From: Gracilibacillus lacisalsi DSM 19029
Lineage (GTDB): Bacteria; Bacillota; Bacilli; Bacillales; Amphibacillaceae
Reading direction: 5' to 3'
Assembly (NCBI RefSeq): GCF_000377765.1
Contig: NZ_KB898665.1
Location: 62,001 to 126,000 of the forward strand
DNA: 64,000 nucleotides
The notes under the pieces were generated by a model. That model was not told where the DNA came from, made no database searches, and saw nothing but the letters and a program-made list of their open reading frames with translations. Both the position numbers and the translations under genes were made by a program. Below are positions 44,465-54,966 of this stretch, piece by piece; position 1 is the first letter of the stretch; the number at the start of each line of letters is the position of its first letter.

Positions 44465-45943
44465 TTATTTAATTGTAATACTTAAAACTGATTTCGATGG
44501 TAATGTTAGTGTTAGTTCACTGCCACTTGTCTGAAAGTCATCAAACGCGACTGGTTTTACATTGTCTGGATTCTCAAACGTATTATGAGCATCCATTTCA
44601 TCCGCAGTAATGATACGACCGGACACATTGGCAAGATCTTTACCACGTAAATCTACTGCTAAATCTGCAGTTTTCGCTTTATCTAAGTTACATAAAGTAA
44701 TGGTAACAGAGCCATCTGCCGCTTTCGAAGCAGAAGCGGAAACCTGTGGGATTTCCTTATCTCCGACTTTAATAGAATCACTTTCGATGTTAAGATCTAA
44801 ACGTTCTGCATCTTGGTGTGCTTTATACATTTCAAACACATGATAAGTAGGAGTTAAAATCATTTTTTCCTTATCTGTTAAGATCATTGATTGAATAACG
44901 TTGATCGTTTGCGCAATATTTGCCATTTGAACACGATCATTGTGTTCATTAAAGATATTAAGTGAAATACCTGCAACTAATGCATCACGGATCGTGTTTT
45001 GCTGATATAAGAAACCTGGATTTGTGCCTGGTTCTACATCATACCACGCACCCCATTCATCAAAAATGATCGCAATACGTTTTTCAGGATCGTATTTATC
45101 CATAATTGTACTATGCTTTTCTATAAGCTCTTCCGTATATACTGTTTTTTGCATCGTAATATCCCAAACCTCTTCGGAAAAACCAGTTGCTGGTCCTTTG
45201 TTCCAGAAACCGCCTGGATGTACGTAATAGTGAAGACTTAAACCGTCCATAAATGGAGCAGCTTCACGCATTAACACTTCTGTCCAATTATAGTCATCTA
45301 CATTGGCACCACCAGCGATACGGAAGATTTTATTATCTCCGTAATCCCTTACATATGTCTGGAAGCGTCGGTATAAATCAGCATAATATTGTGGGCGCAT
45401 GTTACCGCCACAACCCCAGTTTTCATTACCTACGCCAAAGTATTTTAACTTCCAAGGCTCTTCTTTGCCATTTTCTTTACGCCAGTTAGCCATTGGAGAC
45501 TCACCGTTGAATGTCATATATTCTACCCATTCTGACATCTCTTGAACAGTACCACTTCCGACATTTCCATTAATATATGGTTCTGTGTCGAGCATATCAC
45601 ATAGCATATAAAATTCATGAGTACCGAAATGGTTATTTTCGATTACACCACCCCAGTGTGTATTAACCATACGCTTCCGATTTTCTCTCGGACCAATACC
45701 ATCTTTCCAATGGTATTCATCAGCAAAACAGCCACCAGGCCAACGAAGTACTGGAATATTTAGATTACGCAATGCTTCGACAACATCATTGCGAATCCCA
45801 TTTGTGTTTGGGATATCAGAATCTTCACCAACCCAGAAACCTTCATAAATACATCGACCTAAATGTTCTGCAAAGTGTCCATAAATATTTTTGTTAATTG
45901 TGCCTTTTCCGACATCAGCGTTGACAATTACTTTTTTCGTCAT
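44465..45943 (-). CDS. abf2: GH51 alpha-L-arabinofuranosidase (Abf2-like)
   Basis: A 492-aa cytoplasmic enzyme releasing terminal arabinofuranose from imported arabino-oligosaccharides. The GH51 acid/base is Glu174 in [11 protein letters not shown] and the nucleophile Glu296 in IFDEWGAWY. The N-terminal [18 protein letters not shown] is typical of the Abf2/XsaA group. ATG 45943 follows GAGGTGATAAGT. It lies 123 bp after the other GH51 gene and probably shares its promoter. Confidence 0.92.
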   Translation of the reverse strand: MTKKVIVNADVGKGTINKNIYGHFAEHLGRCIYEGFWVGEDSDIPNTNGIRNDVVEALRNLNIPVLRWPGGCFADEYHWKDGIGPRENRKRMVNTHWGGVIENNHFGTHEFYMLCDMLDTEPYINGNVGSGTVQEMSEWVEYMTFNGESPMANWRKENGKEEPWKLKYFGVGNENWGCGGNMRPQYYADLYRRFQTYVRDYGDNKIFRIAGGANVDDYNWTEVLMREAAPFMDGLSLHYYVHPGGFWNKGPATGFSEEVWDITMQKTVYTEELIEKHSTIMDKYDPEKRIAIIFDEWGAWYDVEPGTNPGFLYQQNTIRDALVAGISLNIFNEHNDRVQMANIAQTINVIQSMILTDKEKMILTPTYHVFEMYKAHQDAERLDLNIESDSIKVGDKEIPQVSASASKAADGSVTITLCNLDKAKTADLAVDLRGKDLANVSGRIITADEMDAHNTFENPDNVKPVAFDDFQTSGSELTLTLPSKSVLSITIK

Positions 45944-46066
45944 ACTTATCACCTCATTATAAATTTAATCGTATTTCTTTAAGACGGTGCTACTGTTCCT
46001 TGAAATCCCCACTTCAAGGTTCAAGTAAATCACTAACCCACAGTAGGAAAGGATGTCACAACTCTG

Positions 46067-47599
<1,533 letters not shown>

Positions 47600-47625
47600 T
47601 TAGACAATTTCTATATTCTCTTTAA

Positions 47626-47639
47626 TTAATACGCTTACA
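47626..47639. promoter_or_regulatory. cre site upstream of abfA
   Basis: Read leftward, TGTAAGCGTATTAA differs from the consensus TGNAARCGNWWWCA at one position. Downstream of the abfA promoter, where CcpA would act as a roadblock. Confidence 0.55.
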
Positions 47640-47677
47640 CAAAATATTGCACGCACATAATTTAGAATTCTTGCTAA

Positions 47678-47693
47678 ACATGTACGTACATTT
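47678..47693. promoter_or_regulatory. AraR operator of abfA
   Basis: AACATGTACGTACATT contains the perfect palindrome ATGTACGTACAT and matches the AraR box ATTTGTACGTACAAAT core. It starts right at the -10 region. A weaker half site (TTGCACGCACAT) lies 32 bp closer to the gene. Confidence 0.8.
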
Positions 47694-47695
47694 AG

Positions 47696-47722
47696 ATTAT
47701 GGTATATTTAATAGTTTGTCAA
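47696..47722 (-). promoter_or_regulatory. Promoter of abfA
   Basis: Read leftward, a perfect TTGACA (47717-47722) is followed 15 bp later by CATAAT (47696-47701). The spacing is short but both hexamers are good. Confidence 0.55.
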
Positions 47723-47859
47723 GTTAAGAACAAGCAGAATGAATCAATATATTAAATAGGGAAAAACTAAGCTATCACATCACGGTAATATCTTCTATTC
47801 AACTGACTGAGACACTTTCCAGTTCTTCTTACGCGATCGATAATTGATTTGTAAACGCT

Positions 47860-47940
47860 GATGGATAATTTGCGAAAAGTAAAATTCTTTGTTGTCTACA
47901 GCCATTTTGGTTTTTACTGTTCTTGTAGCATCTCTTTCAT
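47860..47940 (-). pseudogene. Relic of an abfA-type 5' end
   Basis: Read leftward from ATG 47940, the sequence repeats the abfA start: ATGAAAGAGATG, then, after a frameshift, codons for TVKTKMAVDNKEF compared with [12 protein letters not shown] in AbfA. Stops in the first frame and loss of similarity after about 25 codons show that it is a dead fragment. The rest of 47723-48023 holds nothing else recognisable. Confidence 0.6.
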
Positions 47941-48023
47941 CCACTTATGTATTATGAGTCATGTTTAAATAAGTACGATTTAATTTAACTGTTAAAATCT
48001 TTGTAGTAACTAATATATTCTCT

Positions 48024-48452
48024 TTAATTGTTTATTGCTTCTTCGACTTTGGGATTAGAAAGTCTAATAGCTTTATTTTTTGCCACATAAATTATAAAGG
48101 CAATCATATATACTAAAAATCCGAGTATATCCATGGATAAAAGCTGTATAACAGTCCAAATTCCAACCCATATCATCACTTTCTTCTGAATCTCGTTATC
48201 TCTTAACTTTACAGCAACAAAAAAACTTATTAAGGCACCTATTAATGTAAACAAACCAAAGATAAAAATAATGCTAGAAATATTATTAACCATCTGTGAA
48301 CCGGCTATCATCGTTTCCATATCAGCGTTTTTTAATTGTTGTTCACCTTGACGATTAAACCAGGAATTATAGCTAAAAATGGTTAACAATGCTGTAATTA
48401 GATTCCAAATAGCACCTGTTATTAACAACTTTCTTTCTAATCCTCTTTTCAT
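48024..48452 (-). CDS. Small four-helix membrane protein (DUF4064-like)
   Basis: A 142-aa membrane protein with four hydrophobic helices (about 9-28, 55-80, 92-106 and 108-124) and a short soluble loop after the first. It resembles the DUF4064 type, but the assignment is by general pattern only. Last gene of the arabino-oligosaccharide importer operon, 31 bp after the permease. Function unknown. Confidence 0.6.
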   Translation of the reverse strand: MKRGLERKLLITGAIWNLITALLTIFSYNSWFNRQGEQQLKNADMETMIAGSQMVNNISSIIFIFGLFTLIGALISFFVAVKLRDNEIQKKVMIWVGIWTVIQLLSMDILGFLVYMIAFIIYVAKNKAIRLSNPKVEEAINN

Positions 48453-48483
48453 TTTCTCGCCTCATTTCTATCTTGGTTTTTGT

Positions 48484-49329
48484 TTACCCTTTAATACCGG
48501 AATTTAAGTTAATTGCTGAAACAAAATATTTCTGCGCAAAGAAAAATAATAACAAGGTTGGTATGATCGCCAAGATGGCCGACCCCATTAATTGCCCTAT
48601 CATACGATAGTTGCCATATACATCCTGTAATAACAATAAACCAGCTGTAACCGGCATCTTATTAACATCTGTATATACGATTACAGGCCACAAAAAATCG
48701 TTCCATGAACCAGTAAAAGAAAACAAACCACAAACAATTAACACTGGTCGAATTAATGGTAAGATAATCCTGGAAAAGATTTTAAAGTCACTTGCTCCAT
48801 CCACTCTGGCTGATTCATCCAATTCCATTGGAATCCCTTTCATGAATTGTCTAACTAGAAAGATATTCCCCATACCTGCTAGTCCAGGGACAATCATTGC
48901 CCAAGGAGTATTTACCCATCCTAGTATATCAATAATTTTATAAGAAGGGATTAAATTTACAACATTAGGAAAGAAAGAAATTCCTAACAATGTGAAAAAT
49001 AACAAATCTCTTCCCTTAAATTTCATACGAGAATAACCGTATCCTGTAATGGAAATAACAACAACCACAAGCAGCGTATGCATCGTCGCAATAAATATAG
49101 AATTCCAAAGCCATTGCATAATTGGAGCTGTGGATGTATTTTCTAATATGTTTACATAATTCTCAACAATCCAGTTTACAGGTAATAATCTAAACCCTTC
49201 ATTAACTACTTCTGTCTGCGACCTAAAGGAAGTTACAATACCAAATAATACAGGTATCGCCCAAATAGCACTGACAATGATTAAGAAAAGGTACGCTAAA
49301 TATTTCGAAACTTTTATCTTTTCAAACAT
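48484..49329 (-). CDS. araQ: Arabino-oligosaccharide-type ABC permease, AraQ-like
   Basis: A 281-aa CUT1 permease with six helices and the coupling loop DESARVDGASDFKIFSRIILP near residue 187. Length equals B. subtilis AraQ. ATG 49329 follows a GGGGTGG site. The location inside an AraR-controlled cluster suggests arabinan oligosaccharides. Confidence 0.82.
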   Translation of the reverse strand: MFEKIKVSKYLAYLFLIIVSAIWAIPVLFGIVTSFRSQTEVVNEGFRLLPVNWIVENYVNILENTSTAPIMQWLWNSIFIATMHTLLVVVVISITGYGYSRMKFKGRDLLFFTLLGISFFPNVVNLIPSYKIIDILGWVNTPWAMIVPGLAGMGNIFLVRQFMKGIPMELDESARVDGASDFKIFSRIILPLIRPVLIVCGLFSFTGSWNDFLWPVIVYTDVNKMPVTAGLLLLQDVYGNYRMIGQLMGSAILAIIPTLLLFFFAQKYFVSAINLNSGIKG

Positions 49330-49367
49330 ATTACCACCCCTACCCTTTAAATTCCATTAATCCTTTA

Positions 49368-50249
49368 TTATGTCGTTGCATTTTTATTCATGATGTAATA
49401 TTGAATAGCTGAAATAACAAGTAGTACCAGCCCTAGCATTACCGCCATTGCAGAAGCCACACCTGCAATTGATTCACCATGACTAAATGCTAAATCACGT
49501 ATATACATCATTAACACTGTAGTGCTTTGACGCGGTCCGCCATCTGTCATCATTAATGGTTGGGCAAATACATTGAAAGCGCCGGCAGTAGTCATGACCA
49601 TTGTGTAAATTAGTGGAAATTTAATGGATGGTAACGTAACATTCCAAAACTTACGGATTGGCCCCGCACCATCAATTTCAGCCGATTCATATAGATCCTT
49701 AGAGACTCCATTAATACCAGCTCGATAAATAATCATATTTCCACCAATACCAGCCCAAACAGTAATAATAATGATTGTTATCCAAGCATATGGTTGAGTT
49801 GCCGTCCATACTTGCTCCGAACCAAACATATTGTTAACTACACCTAGTTGCTTATTAAAGATTAATGACCATATTAAGGCTGCTGCTGAGATAGAAACTA
49901 ATCCCGGAATATAAATCAATGTTTGGAATAGACTTGTAAATTTCACTTCCTTATGTTCTAAAGCTACAGCAATCATTAAAGGTATAACAATCATTAATGG
50001 AACACTTAATCCAACAAAAATCAAGGTGTTCTTCATCCCGTTGAAAAATTGACTGTAAAAAGTAGAATCACTGTTCGCTAATATTGTTTTATAATTATCC
50101 AGTCCTACCCATTCAGGACTGCCAACCAAATTCCAATTCGTAAATGAAGCATATATACCATAGATGGATGGTATTAAAATAAATACGATAAACAAGATAA
50201 TGTGTGGCCCAACAAAGAACAGCGGAGCAAATTTACCATGTTCTTTCAT
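49368..50249 (-). CDS. araP: Arabino-oligosaccharide-type ABC permease, AraP-like
   Basis: A 293-aa CUT1 permease with six helices and the coupling loop YESAEIDGAGPIRKFWNVTLP near residue 190. Partner of the next permease. ATG 50249 follows AAGGAGGTC. The operon has no ATPase gene. Confidence 0.82.
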   Translation of the reverse strand: MKEHGKFAPLFFVGPHIILFIVFILIPSIYGIYASFTNWNLVGSPEWVGLDNYKTILANSDSTFYSQFFNGMKNTLIFVGLSVPLMIVIPLMIAVALEHKEVKFTSLFQTLIYIPGLVSISAAALIWSLIFNKQLGVVNNMFGSEQVWTATQPYAWITIIIITVWAGIGGNMIIYRAGINGVSKDLYESAEIDGAGPIRKFWNVTLPSIKFPLIYTMVMTTAGAFNVFAQPLMMTDGGPRQSTTVLMMYIRDLAFSHGESIAGVASAMAVMLGLVLLVISAIQYYIMNKNATT

Positions 50250-50270
50250 TCATATGACCTCCTTTGTTAA

Positions 50271-50302
50271 AAGTAATGTGTCAAAAAGCTGACACATTAC
50301 TT
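50271..50302 (-). terminator. Intercistronic hairpin after the binding-protein gene
   Basis: AAGTAATGTGTCA (50271-50283) is perfectly complementary to 50290-50302, directly past the stop codon, with no long U-run. Likely stabilises binding-protein mRNA. Confidence 0.75.
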
Positions 50303-50309
50303 ATTTGGA

Positions 50310-51590
50310 TTATTCTTCAGATAATTCTTCTTCTAGTTCATCTTCGTCTAAGAGTTCTGTATTCTCCATATCCAACGAACCTTCAGCTACTTTGTCTTCT
50401 ACAAATTTTTGCATTTCTTCTAGCCCTGTATTAATATCCATTTCACCATGTACAAGGTCTGCTACATAGTTGTCCATAGCTTCTTGTACATAGGGGTAGT
50501 GCTCGTAGGTATAAATATAAAGGGAATCCTCTTGTTCCTGAGTTGAAGTAAAGAATGATTGCATGTAATTTTCATATTCAGGACTTTCAATTACATCTTG
50601 ACTCGCTACAATCTGTCCTGCTTCTGCCCATTCAATTGAATTTTCACGGACAAACTCTAAAAAGTCTGCAATTCCCTGCTCTTTCTCTTCTGATCTCTCT
50701 TCATTACTTAACATGGCAAACAAGTGAGCTGAAGATCGATTATGGAAAGTATCCGGTTCAAAAGCATATATATTTGTTACACCAAAGTTGAGATCTTCTA
50801 CTTGTGCATGCCCTGTTGAACTCCAAGTACCGTCAGTGGAGAATAAGACATTACCTGATTGGAACATTAAATACCCATCTTCCCCGTATGGTGTCATTAA
50901 TCCTGCATCATTTAGCTCTTTCACCGCTTCTATAGATTCCCGCATTGCATCCGTATTAACTGCCGGCTCACCGTTTTCTTGAATGTCTCCACCTAAATTT
51001 TGTATTTGAGCTAATAAAACCCAGCTTAATAGTGCATCATTTAATACATAGTCACCTTCCTCTAATTGACCTTGTAAGGAAAGCATTTCGTCAAATGTTA
51101 CTACGTTGTCGTCAAGCCAATGTTCGACATCATACTTTTCTAATAAGTCTTGATTATAATACATTGCACTACCGTGAATATCTAACGGGATAGTATACTG
51201 TGTACCGTCCACTTCTCCAGCAGACCAAGCTTCTTCAATATAATTATCTGCGTTCAATTCTGGTTGCGCTTCCATTATTTCTGTCACAGGCTCTAACAAA
51301 TCTTGTTTCACAAAGCTCGGTACACGGTCCGCATGTATAATAGATAAATCCGGAATACCATTTCCTGAGTTCAATACAGTATACATCTTCGTGTACATAT
51401 CTGATGTGATAATGTGTTTCACTTCTATTTCAGGTTCTGTTGCATTATAATCTTCAACAAGTTGGTCCATATATGCACCATCATCCCCTGTTAATGGTGT
51501 CCAAAATTGAATAGTATTTTCATCATTTCCTCCACACGCCGCTAAGAATACCGCCACTAAAGTTAACATCACCATTAATAATTTCTTCAC
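50310..51590 (-). CDS. Sugar-binding lipoprotein of the arabino-oligosaccharide importer
   Basis: A 426-aa CUT1 binding lipoprotein. The lipobox is FLAAC near residue 19, followed by a domain beginning TIQFWTPLTGDDGAYM and an acidic C-terminal tail. GTG 51590 follows GGAGGGG with seven-base spacing. An ATG at 51632 has no site. By eye it is not a close AraN homologue, so the arabino-oligosaccharide ligand is inferred from the AraR box and neighbours. Confidence 0.82.
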   Translation of the reverse strand: MKKLLMVMLTLVAVFLAACGGNDENTIQFWTPLTGDDGAYMDQLVEDYNATEPEIEVKHIITSDMYTKMYTVLNSGNGIPDLSIIHADRVPSFVKQDLLEPVTEIMEAQPELNADNYIEEAWSAGEVDGTQYTIPLDIHGSAMYYNQDLLEKYDVEHWLDDNVVTFDEMLSLQGQLEEGDYVLNDALLSWVLLAQIQNLGGDIQENGEPAVNTDAMRESIEAVKELNDAGLMTPYGEDGYLMFQSGNVLFSTDGTWSSTGHAQVEDLNFGVTNIYAFEPDTFHNRSSAHLFAMLSNEERSEEKEQGIADFLEFVRENSIEWAEAGQIVASQDVIESPEYENYMQSFFTSTQEQEDSLYIYTYEHYPYVQEAMDNYVADLVHGEMDINTGLEEMQKFVEDKVAEGSLDMENTELLDEDELEEELSEE

Positions 51591-51763
51591 ATTTACCCCT
51601 CCATTTATCGAATGATTAACAAAAACATTCATCTCATAACCCGCATAATCAAGCGCTTACATTTTTCGCCTCCTTTGCAATATTCAAAAAAGACACCAGT
51701 TAAACTTGCTCATACCAACAGTTTTATTGCCGTATACGCGGACGTATTGGGCACTTTCAAAAA

Positions 51764-51777
51764 ATTGTACGTATGAG
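51764..51777. promoter_or_regulatory. AraR operator of the importer operon
   Basis: ATTGTACGTATGAG carries the GTACGTA core of AraR boxes and lies 14 bp downstream of the -10 box. A weaker CGGACGTATT lies 27 bp nearer the gene. Confidence 0.65.
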
Positions 51778-51790
51778 ATAACTTGACTTC

Positions 51791-51819
51791 AGTATATCCG
51801 ATGCCTATTGTTTTTTCAA
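51791..51819 (-). promoter_or_regulatory. Promoter of the importer operon
   Basis: Read leftward, TTGAAA (51814-51819) and TATACT (51791-51796) are exactly 17 bp apart. The leader then runs about 200 bp to the GTG start and contains a cre-like AAGCGCTTACA at 51651-51661. Confidence 0.65.
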
Positions 51820-51832
51820 TACTTTTTTATTA

Positions 51833-52222
51833 ATGTAAATAATTATTTTTTGGTGTTATTCAACATAATTGTTAAATAAAATGAATAAAATAGATACTTA
51901 TGACAAGGTAAGATTTTTATTTAGCATACACAGTTTATACCGGAGAACAGATGATATGAAGAAGGTAGGATTTTAGATCAATGTTCATCACTGAACGTGG
52001 CTAACCTTAGGGACACTCCTTGAAAAGCGAAGTATTAGTTGGAGCGTTGCAAATACATTAAACATTTCCAAATAACTACTTCGCTTAACGCAGTCATTGC
52101 ACTTTTTAACTTATAAGAAAAGCGAACCAATGATGACTTATCGTAGGGCGATTCGTGAAGTCGCCTAGTTTTTGGGCGCACGGAGCTAGACATCTGCGCA
52201 AATTTTATGCTTTCCTTATATA
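51833..52222. other. Intergenic stretch with a decayed repeat
   Basis: About 390 bp between the importer promoter and the GH43 terminator. The part at 51990-52200 has scattered fragments of the Bacillaceae repeat (GACACTCCTTGAAAAGCGAAG, TTGGAGCG) but no intact ends. No credible gene. Confidence 0.4.
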
Positions 52223-52223
52223 T

Positions 52224-52262
52224 AAAAAAAGGCAATAACCAGTACAGGTTCATTACCTTTTG
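52224..52262 (-). terminator. Terminator of the GH43 arabinanase gene
   Basis: Read leftward, AAAGG.AAT..ACC pairs with GGTTATT.CCTTT and ends in TTTTTTT. Confidence 0.8.
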
Positions 52263-52280
52263 CTCCTTGATAATTTCTAT

Positions 52281-53567
52281 TCATTTTATTTTTTTCGCTA
52301 TTGAAACGATACCTTCCTTGTTTTTCCCCATGAAAACAACCGTTTCATTCCAATTTTCCCAATCCCAAGCTTTCATTACCAGACCATTAACGACTTCATC
52401 TTTAAGTTGTACAGTATAATTATCTTCACTTAAAGAAATCCAATGTTTCCTTGTTAATAAGAAAAGAGATGCATGATCTTGACCATCATTATAAGGATCG
52501 ACAGTCATCCATTCCCATTCTCCCTCAAGGTCTACTACATCAGGTTGATCAGATTCTTCACCTGCAAACCTTTCCGGAGAGACAAGTGGCCAACCATCAT
52601 TCGTCCAACCAATTTTTCTAATGTGTAAATAATGCCAACGTTTATCTTTGGGTGCACGAATATGGTGGCAAATATAATGTTGACCTTCGTCTGTTAACAC
52701 CGAATTATGTCCTGGAGCAACCCAACCATCATCCCCAAGAAATTGGTATCCTCCTAGAAGCTTCATCCCTATCTCGTACTGCGGAGATTCAAGATCCGTC
52801 ATCTTATTCCCCATAAAATCATAGTAAGGACCTTCTATTAATTTCGAACGGGCGACACGAATATTGTAATTAGAAAACAACGAATCATAAGATACAAATA
52901 AATAATAATATTGAAACACAGGGTGATATAAAATATAAGGGCCTTCTAGAGCCCTATCGACACTTTTATTACGCTGGGCAATTAATCTACCTCGACCAGA
53001 GTGTTTTAGCTTACCAGTTTTAGGATTGATTTCTGCAACATATAATCCTCCAAAGAAAGAACCATAAACCATCCATGGTGTACCGTCCTCATCAAATGTA
53101 ATATTAGGATCAATAGCATTAGGACCGTCTGTACCCTGTTCTGATTTATATACTTCTCCTAGATCTTGATAAGGACCCTCGATATCCTTACTTGTTGCAA
53201 CGCCGATAAAAGATTGCGTCTTGCCAAACTGACTTGCAGCATAATACATAAAATATGTATCGTCATATTTGACAACTTCTGGCGCCCATAAACCTTTAGC
53301 ACCTGTCCATTGTTTAGCTTCTTCCGGGACCCCTTCTGAGAAAGCCCTGCCGACCCATTGCCAATTAATTAAGTCTTCCGATTTCCGTATTTGAATGCCA
53401 GCTTTAAATTCACCACCAAATTGAGCATCTGTTGAAAAAACATAGTACCAATCACCCACTCTAATAATGGCAGGGTCATGAACATTATTAGTCGTCCATT
53501 TTGATTCATCATTAAGAACTGATTCATTGTATAAGGAATCTTTTGGTATATTAGTGGCGTTAATCAT
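52281..53567 (-). CDS. GH43 endo-1,5-alpha-L-arabinanase-type enzyme, cytoplasmic
   Basis: A 428-aa GH43 enzyme. The catalytic acids are Asp31 (NNVHDPAI), Asp153 (NAIDPNITFDEDG) and Glu208 (RALEGPYI). A His in APGHNSV corresponds to the metal site of arabinanases. A C-terminal beta domain starts near residue 340, as in Abn2-type proteins. No signal peptide is present, unlike B. subtilis AbnA/Abn2, so it cuts imported arabino-oligosaccharides. ATG 53567 follows AGGAG with seven-base spacing. Confidence 0.87.
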   Translation of the reverse strand: MINATNIPKDSLYNESVLNDESKWTTNNVHDPAIIRVGDWYYVFSTDAQFGGEFKAGIQIRKSEDLINWQWVGRAFSEGVPEEAKQWTGAKGLWAPEVVKYDDTYFMYYAASQFGKTQSFIGVATSKDIEGPYQDLGEVYKSEQGTDGPNAIDPNITFDEDGTPWMVYGSFFGGLYVAEINPKTGKLKHSGRGRLIAQRNKSVDRALEGPYILYHPVFQYYYLFVSYDSLFSNYNIRVARSKLIEGPYYDFMGNKMTDLESPQYEIGMKLLGGYQFLGDDGWVAPGHNSVLTDEGQHYICHHIRAPKDKRWHYLHIRKIGWTNDGWPLVSPERFAGEESDQPDVVDLEGEWEWMTVDPYNDGQDHASLFLLTRKHWISLSEDNYTVQLKDEVVNGLVMKAWDWENWNETVVFMGKNKEGIVSIAKKIK

Positions 53568-53605
53568 GCTAACACTCCTATCTATCAACATATTGATTGT
53601 ACATT

Positions 53606-53619
53606 AGTGCAAACGTTTA
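53606..53619. promoter_or_regulatory. Weak cre-like site before the GH43 gene
   Basis: TGCAAACGTTTATC carries the cre left half and CG centre, with two mismatches at the right end. Located between the araR paralogue and the GH43 gene. Confidence 0.3.
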
Positions 53620-53628
53620 TCTCCATAC

Positions 53629-54744
53629 TTAAGTCGTTATCTTTGGATTTGTAGTAGACTGCCTTACAACCAACTCAGGCTTATATAGTTTGGATAATGG
53701 ATCAAAGGTTTGATTCACTTCTTTCCCCTTAATCATTTGGATAATTGCTTTTGCAGCATCTAGACCTAATTGATTTTTGGGATGCTTAACAGACGTCAGT
53801 TTAACCTCTGAAATTTCAACTAGCAAAGAATCATCGAATCCGATCAAGGATAATTGATCAGGAATTTTAATACCTGCTTCTCTTACTTCATCCATTAATT
53901 GCAGTACTAATTGGTCATTGTAACAGACAATTGCCGTTGGTTTTTCTTCTTTTAACTTAAACAATCGTTGTAATTCCTTTTTCGGTTTTGTCAATTGGTC
54001 TTCTGAGTTGTACGTCACAATATTTCTAGTGTCCAAAGGAATATTTAATTCTCTATGGGCCTTAATGAAACCTTTTAATCTTTTTTGACCTTGTGCATCA
54101 TCAGTCTTGTACATACAAGCTATCTTTTGATGACCTAAATCCATTAAATGTCGAGCTTGTAAATAGCCACCTATTACATCATCCACCATAAAGTAAACTG
54201 GTTCCAACTCTTCATAAATGGCGTTAATCATCACATATGGAATGTTAGCTCTTTCTAAATTCAAATAATATTTTAGATTAGGAGTTGCTGAAGCACTATG
54301 TGTAGGCTCAATAATTACTCCATCATAATTACCTGTTAACAATTTACTTAAGATCTTTTGTTCCTGTTCATACTTGTTGTTTGTATTAAAAATACTAACG
54401 TGATACCCTTGTTCACTTAAATAGGCTTCAGCTCCGCGAATGATCGAAGGAAAGATATAATCAGAAATATATGTAGTTACAATTGCAATATTTTTGTTTG
54501 GTAGTATAGTTGAAGAACTTTTTTCTCTCTGCGAACGATCCGCACAGAAAGTACCTGCTCCTTGCTCACGATATAACCATCCGTCATTCACCAATTCCCC
54601 TATCGCCACTCTGACTGTGTGTCTACTAACATCGAACTGTCGCATAAGTTCACTTTCAGAACTAATTTTCTCATGTGGCTGAATTAACCCTTCCAGAATC
54701 TTTGATTTTATCAATTGTTTAATCTTTTTATATTTAGCCTCCAT
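53629..54744 (-). CDS. AraR-type repressor, paralogue 2
   Basis: A 371-aa GntR/LacI hybrid. The N-terminal winged helix (residues 1-70) has recognition segment DVSRHTVRVAIGELV and GWLYREQGAGTFCADRS. A LacI-type sugar-sensing domain starts at about residue 82. It shares the DNA-reading segment almost completely with the next gene, so both may bind the same boxes. ATG 54744 follows AGGGGGA. It precedes the GH43 gene by about 60 bp and may be co-transcribed with it. Confidence 0.85.
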   Translation of the reverse strand: MEAKYKKIKQLIKSKILEGLIQPHEKISSESELMRQFDVSRHTVRVAIGELVNDGWLYREQGAGTFCADRSQREKSSSTILPNKNIAIVTTYISDYIFPSIIRGAEAYLSEQGYHVSIFNTNNKYEQEQKILSKLLTGNYDGVIIEPTHSASATPNLKYYLNLERANIPYVMINAIYEELEPVYFMVDDVIGGYLQARHLMDLGHQKIACMYKTDDAQGQKRLKGFIKAHRELNIPLDTRNIVTYNSEDQLTKPKKELQRLFKLKEEKPTAIVCYNDQLVLQLMDEVREAGIKIPDQLSLIGFDDSLLVEISEVKLTSVKHPKNQLGLDAAKAIIQMIKGKEVNQTFDPLSKLYKPELVVRQSTTNPKITT

Positions 54745-54966
54745 ATTTTCGGATCCCCCTAATCTTCAGTACACAAACAACTACTTACTTCTCCCAACAA
54801 TGAAAGTTTACTGATGATAGCACCATTTAAAAACTTCCTTTATTATAGAAACCAATTATTTTTGTTTAGCAAACGGTTACACTTCAATTTTTAACATATG
54901 CACACACGCACCAACTTCTTAAAATGCGTGTATACATTCGGTAATAATCCAGTATAAAAAAGTCTT

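Noticed and set aside
54915-54940. AraR box between the two araR genes
   Set aside because: ATGCGTGTATACATTC has a TATA centre instead of the ACGT core of AraR boxes.
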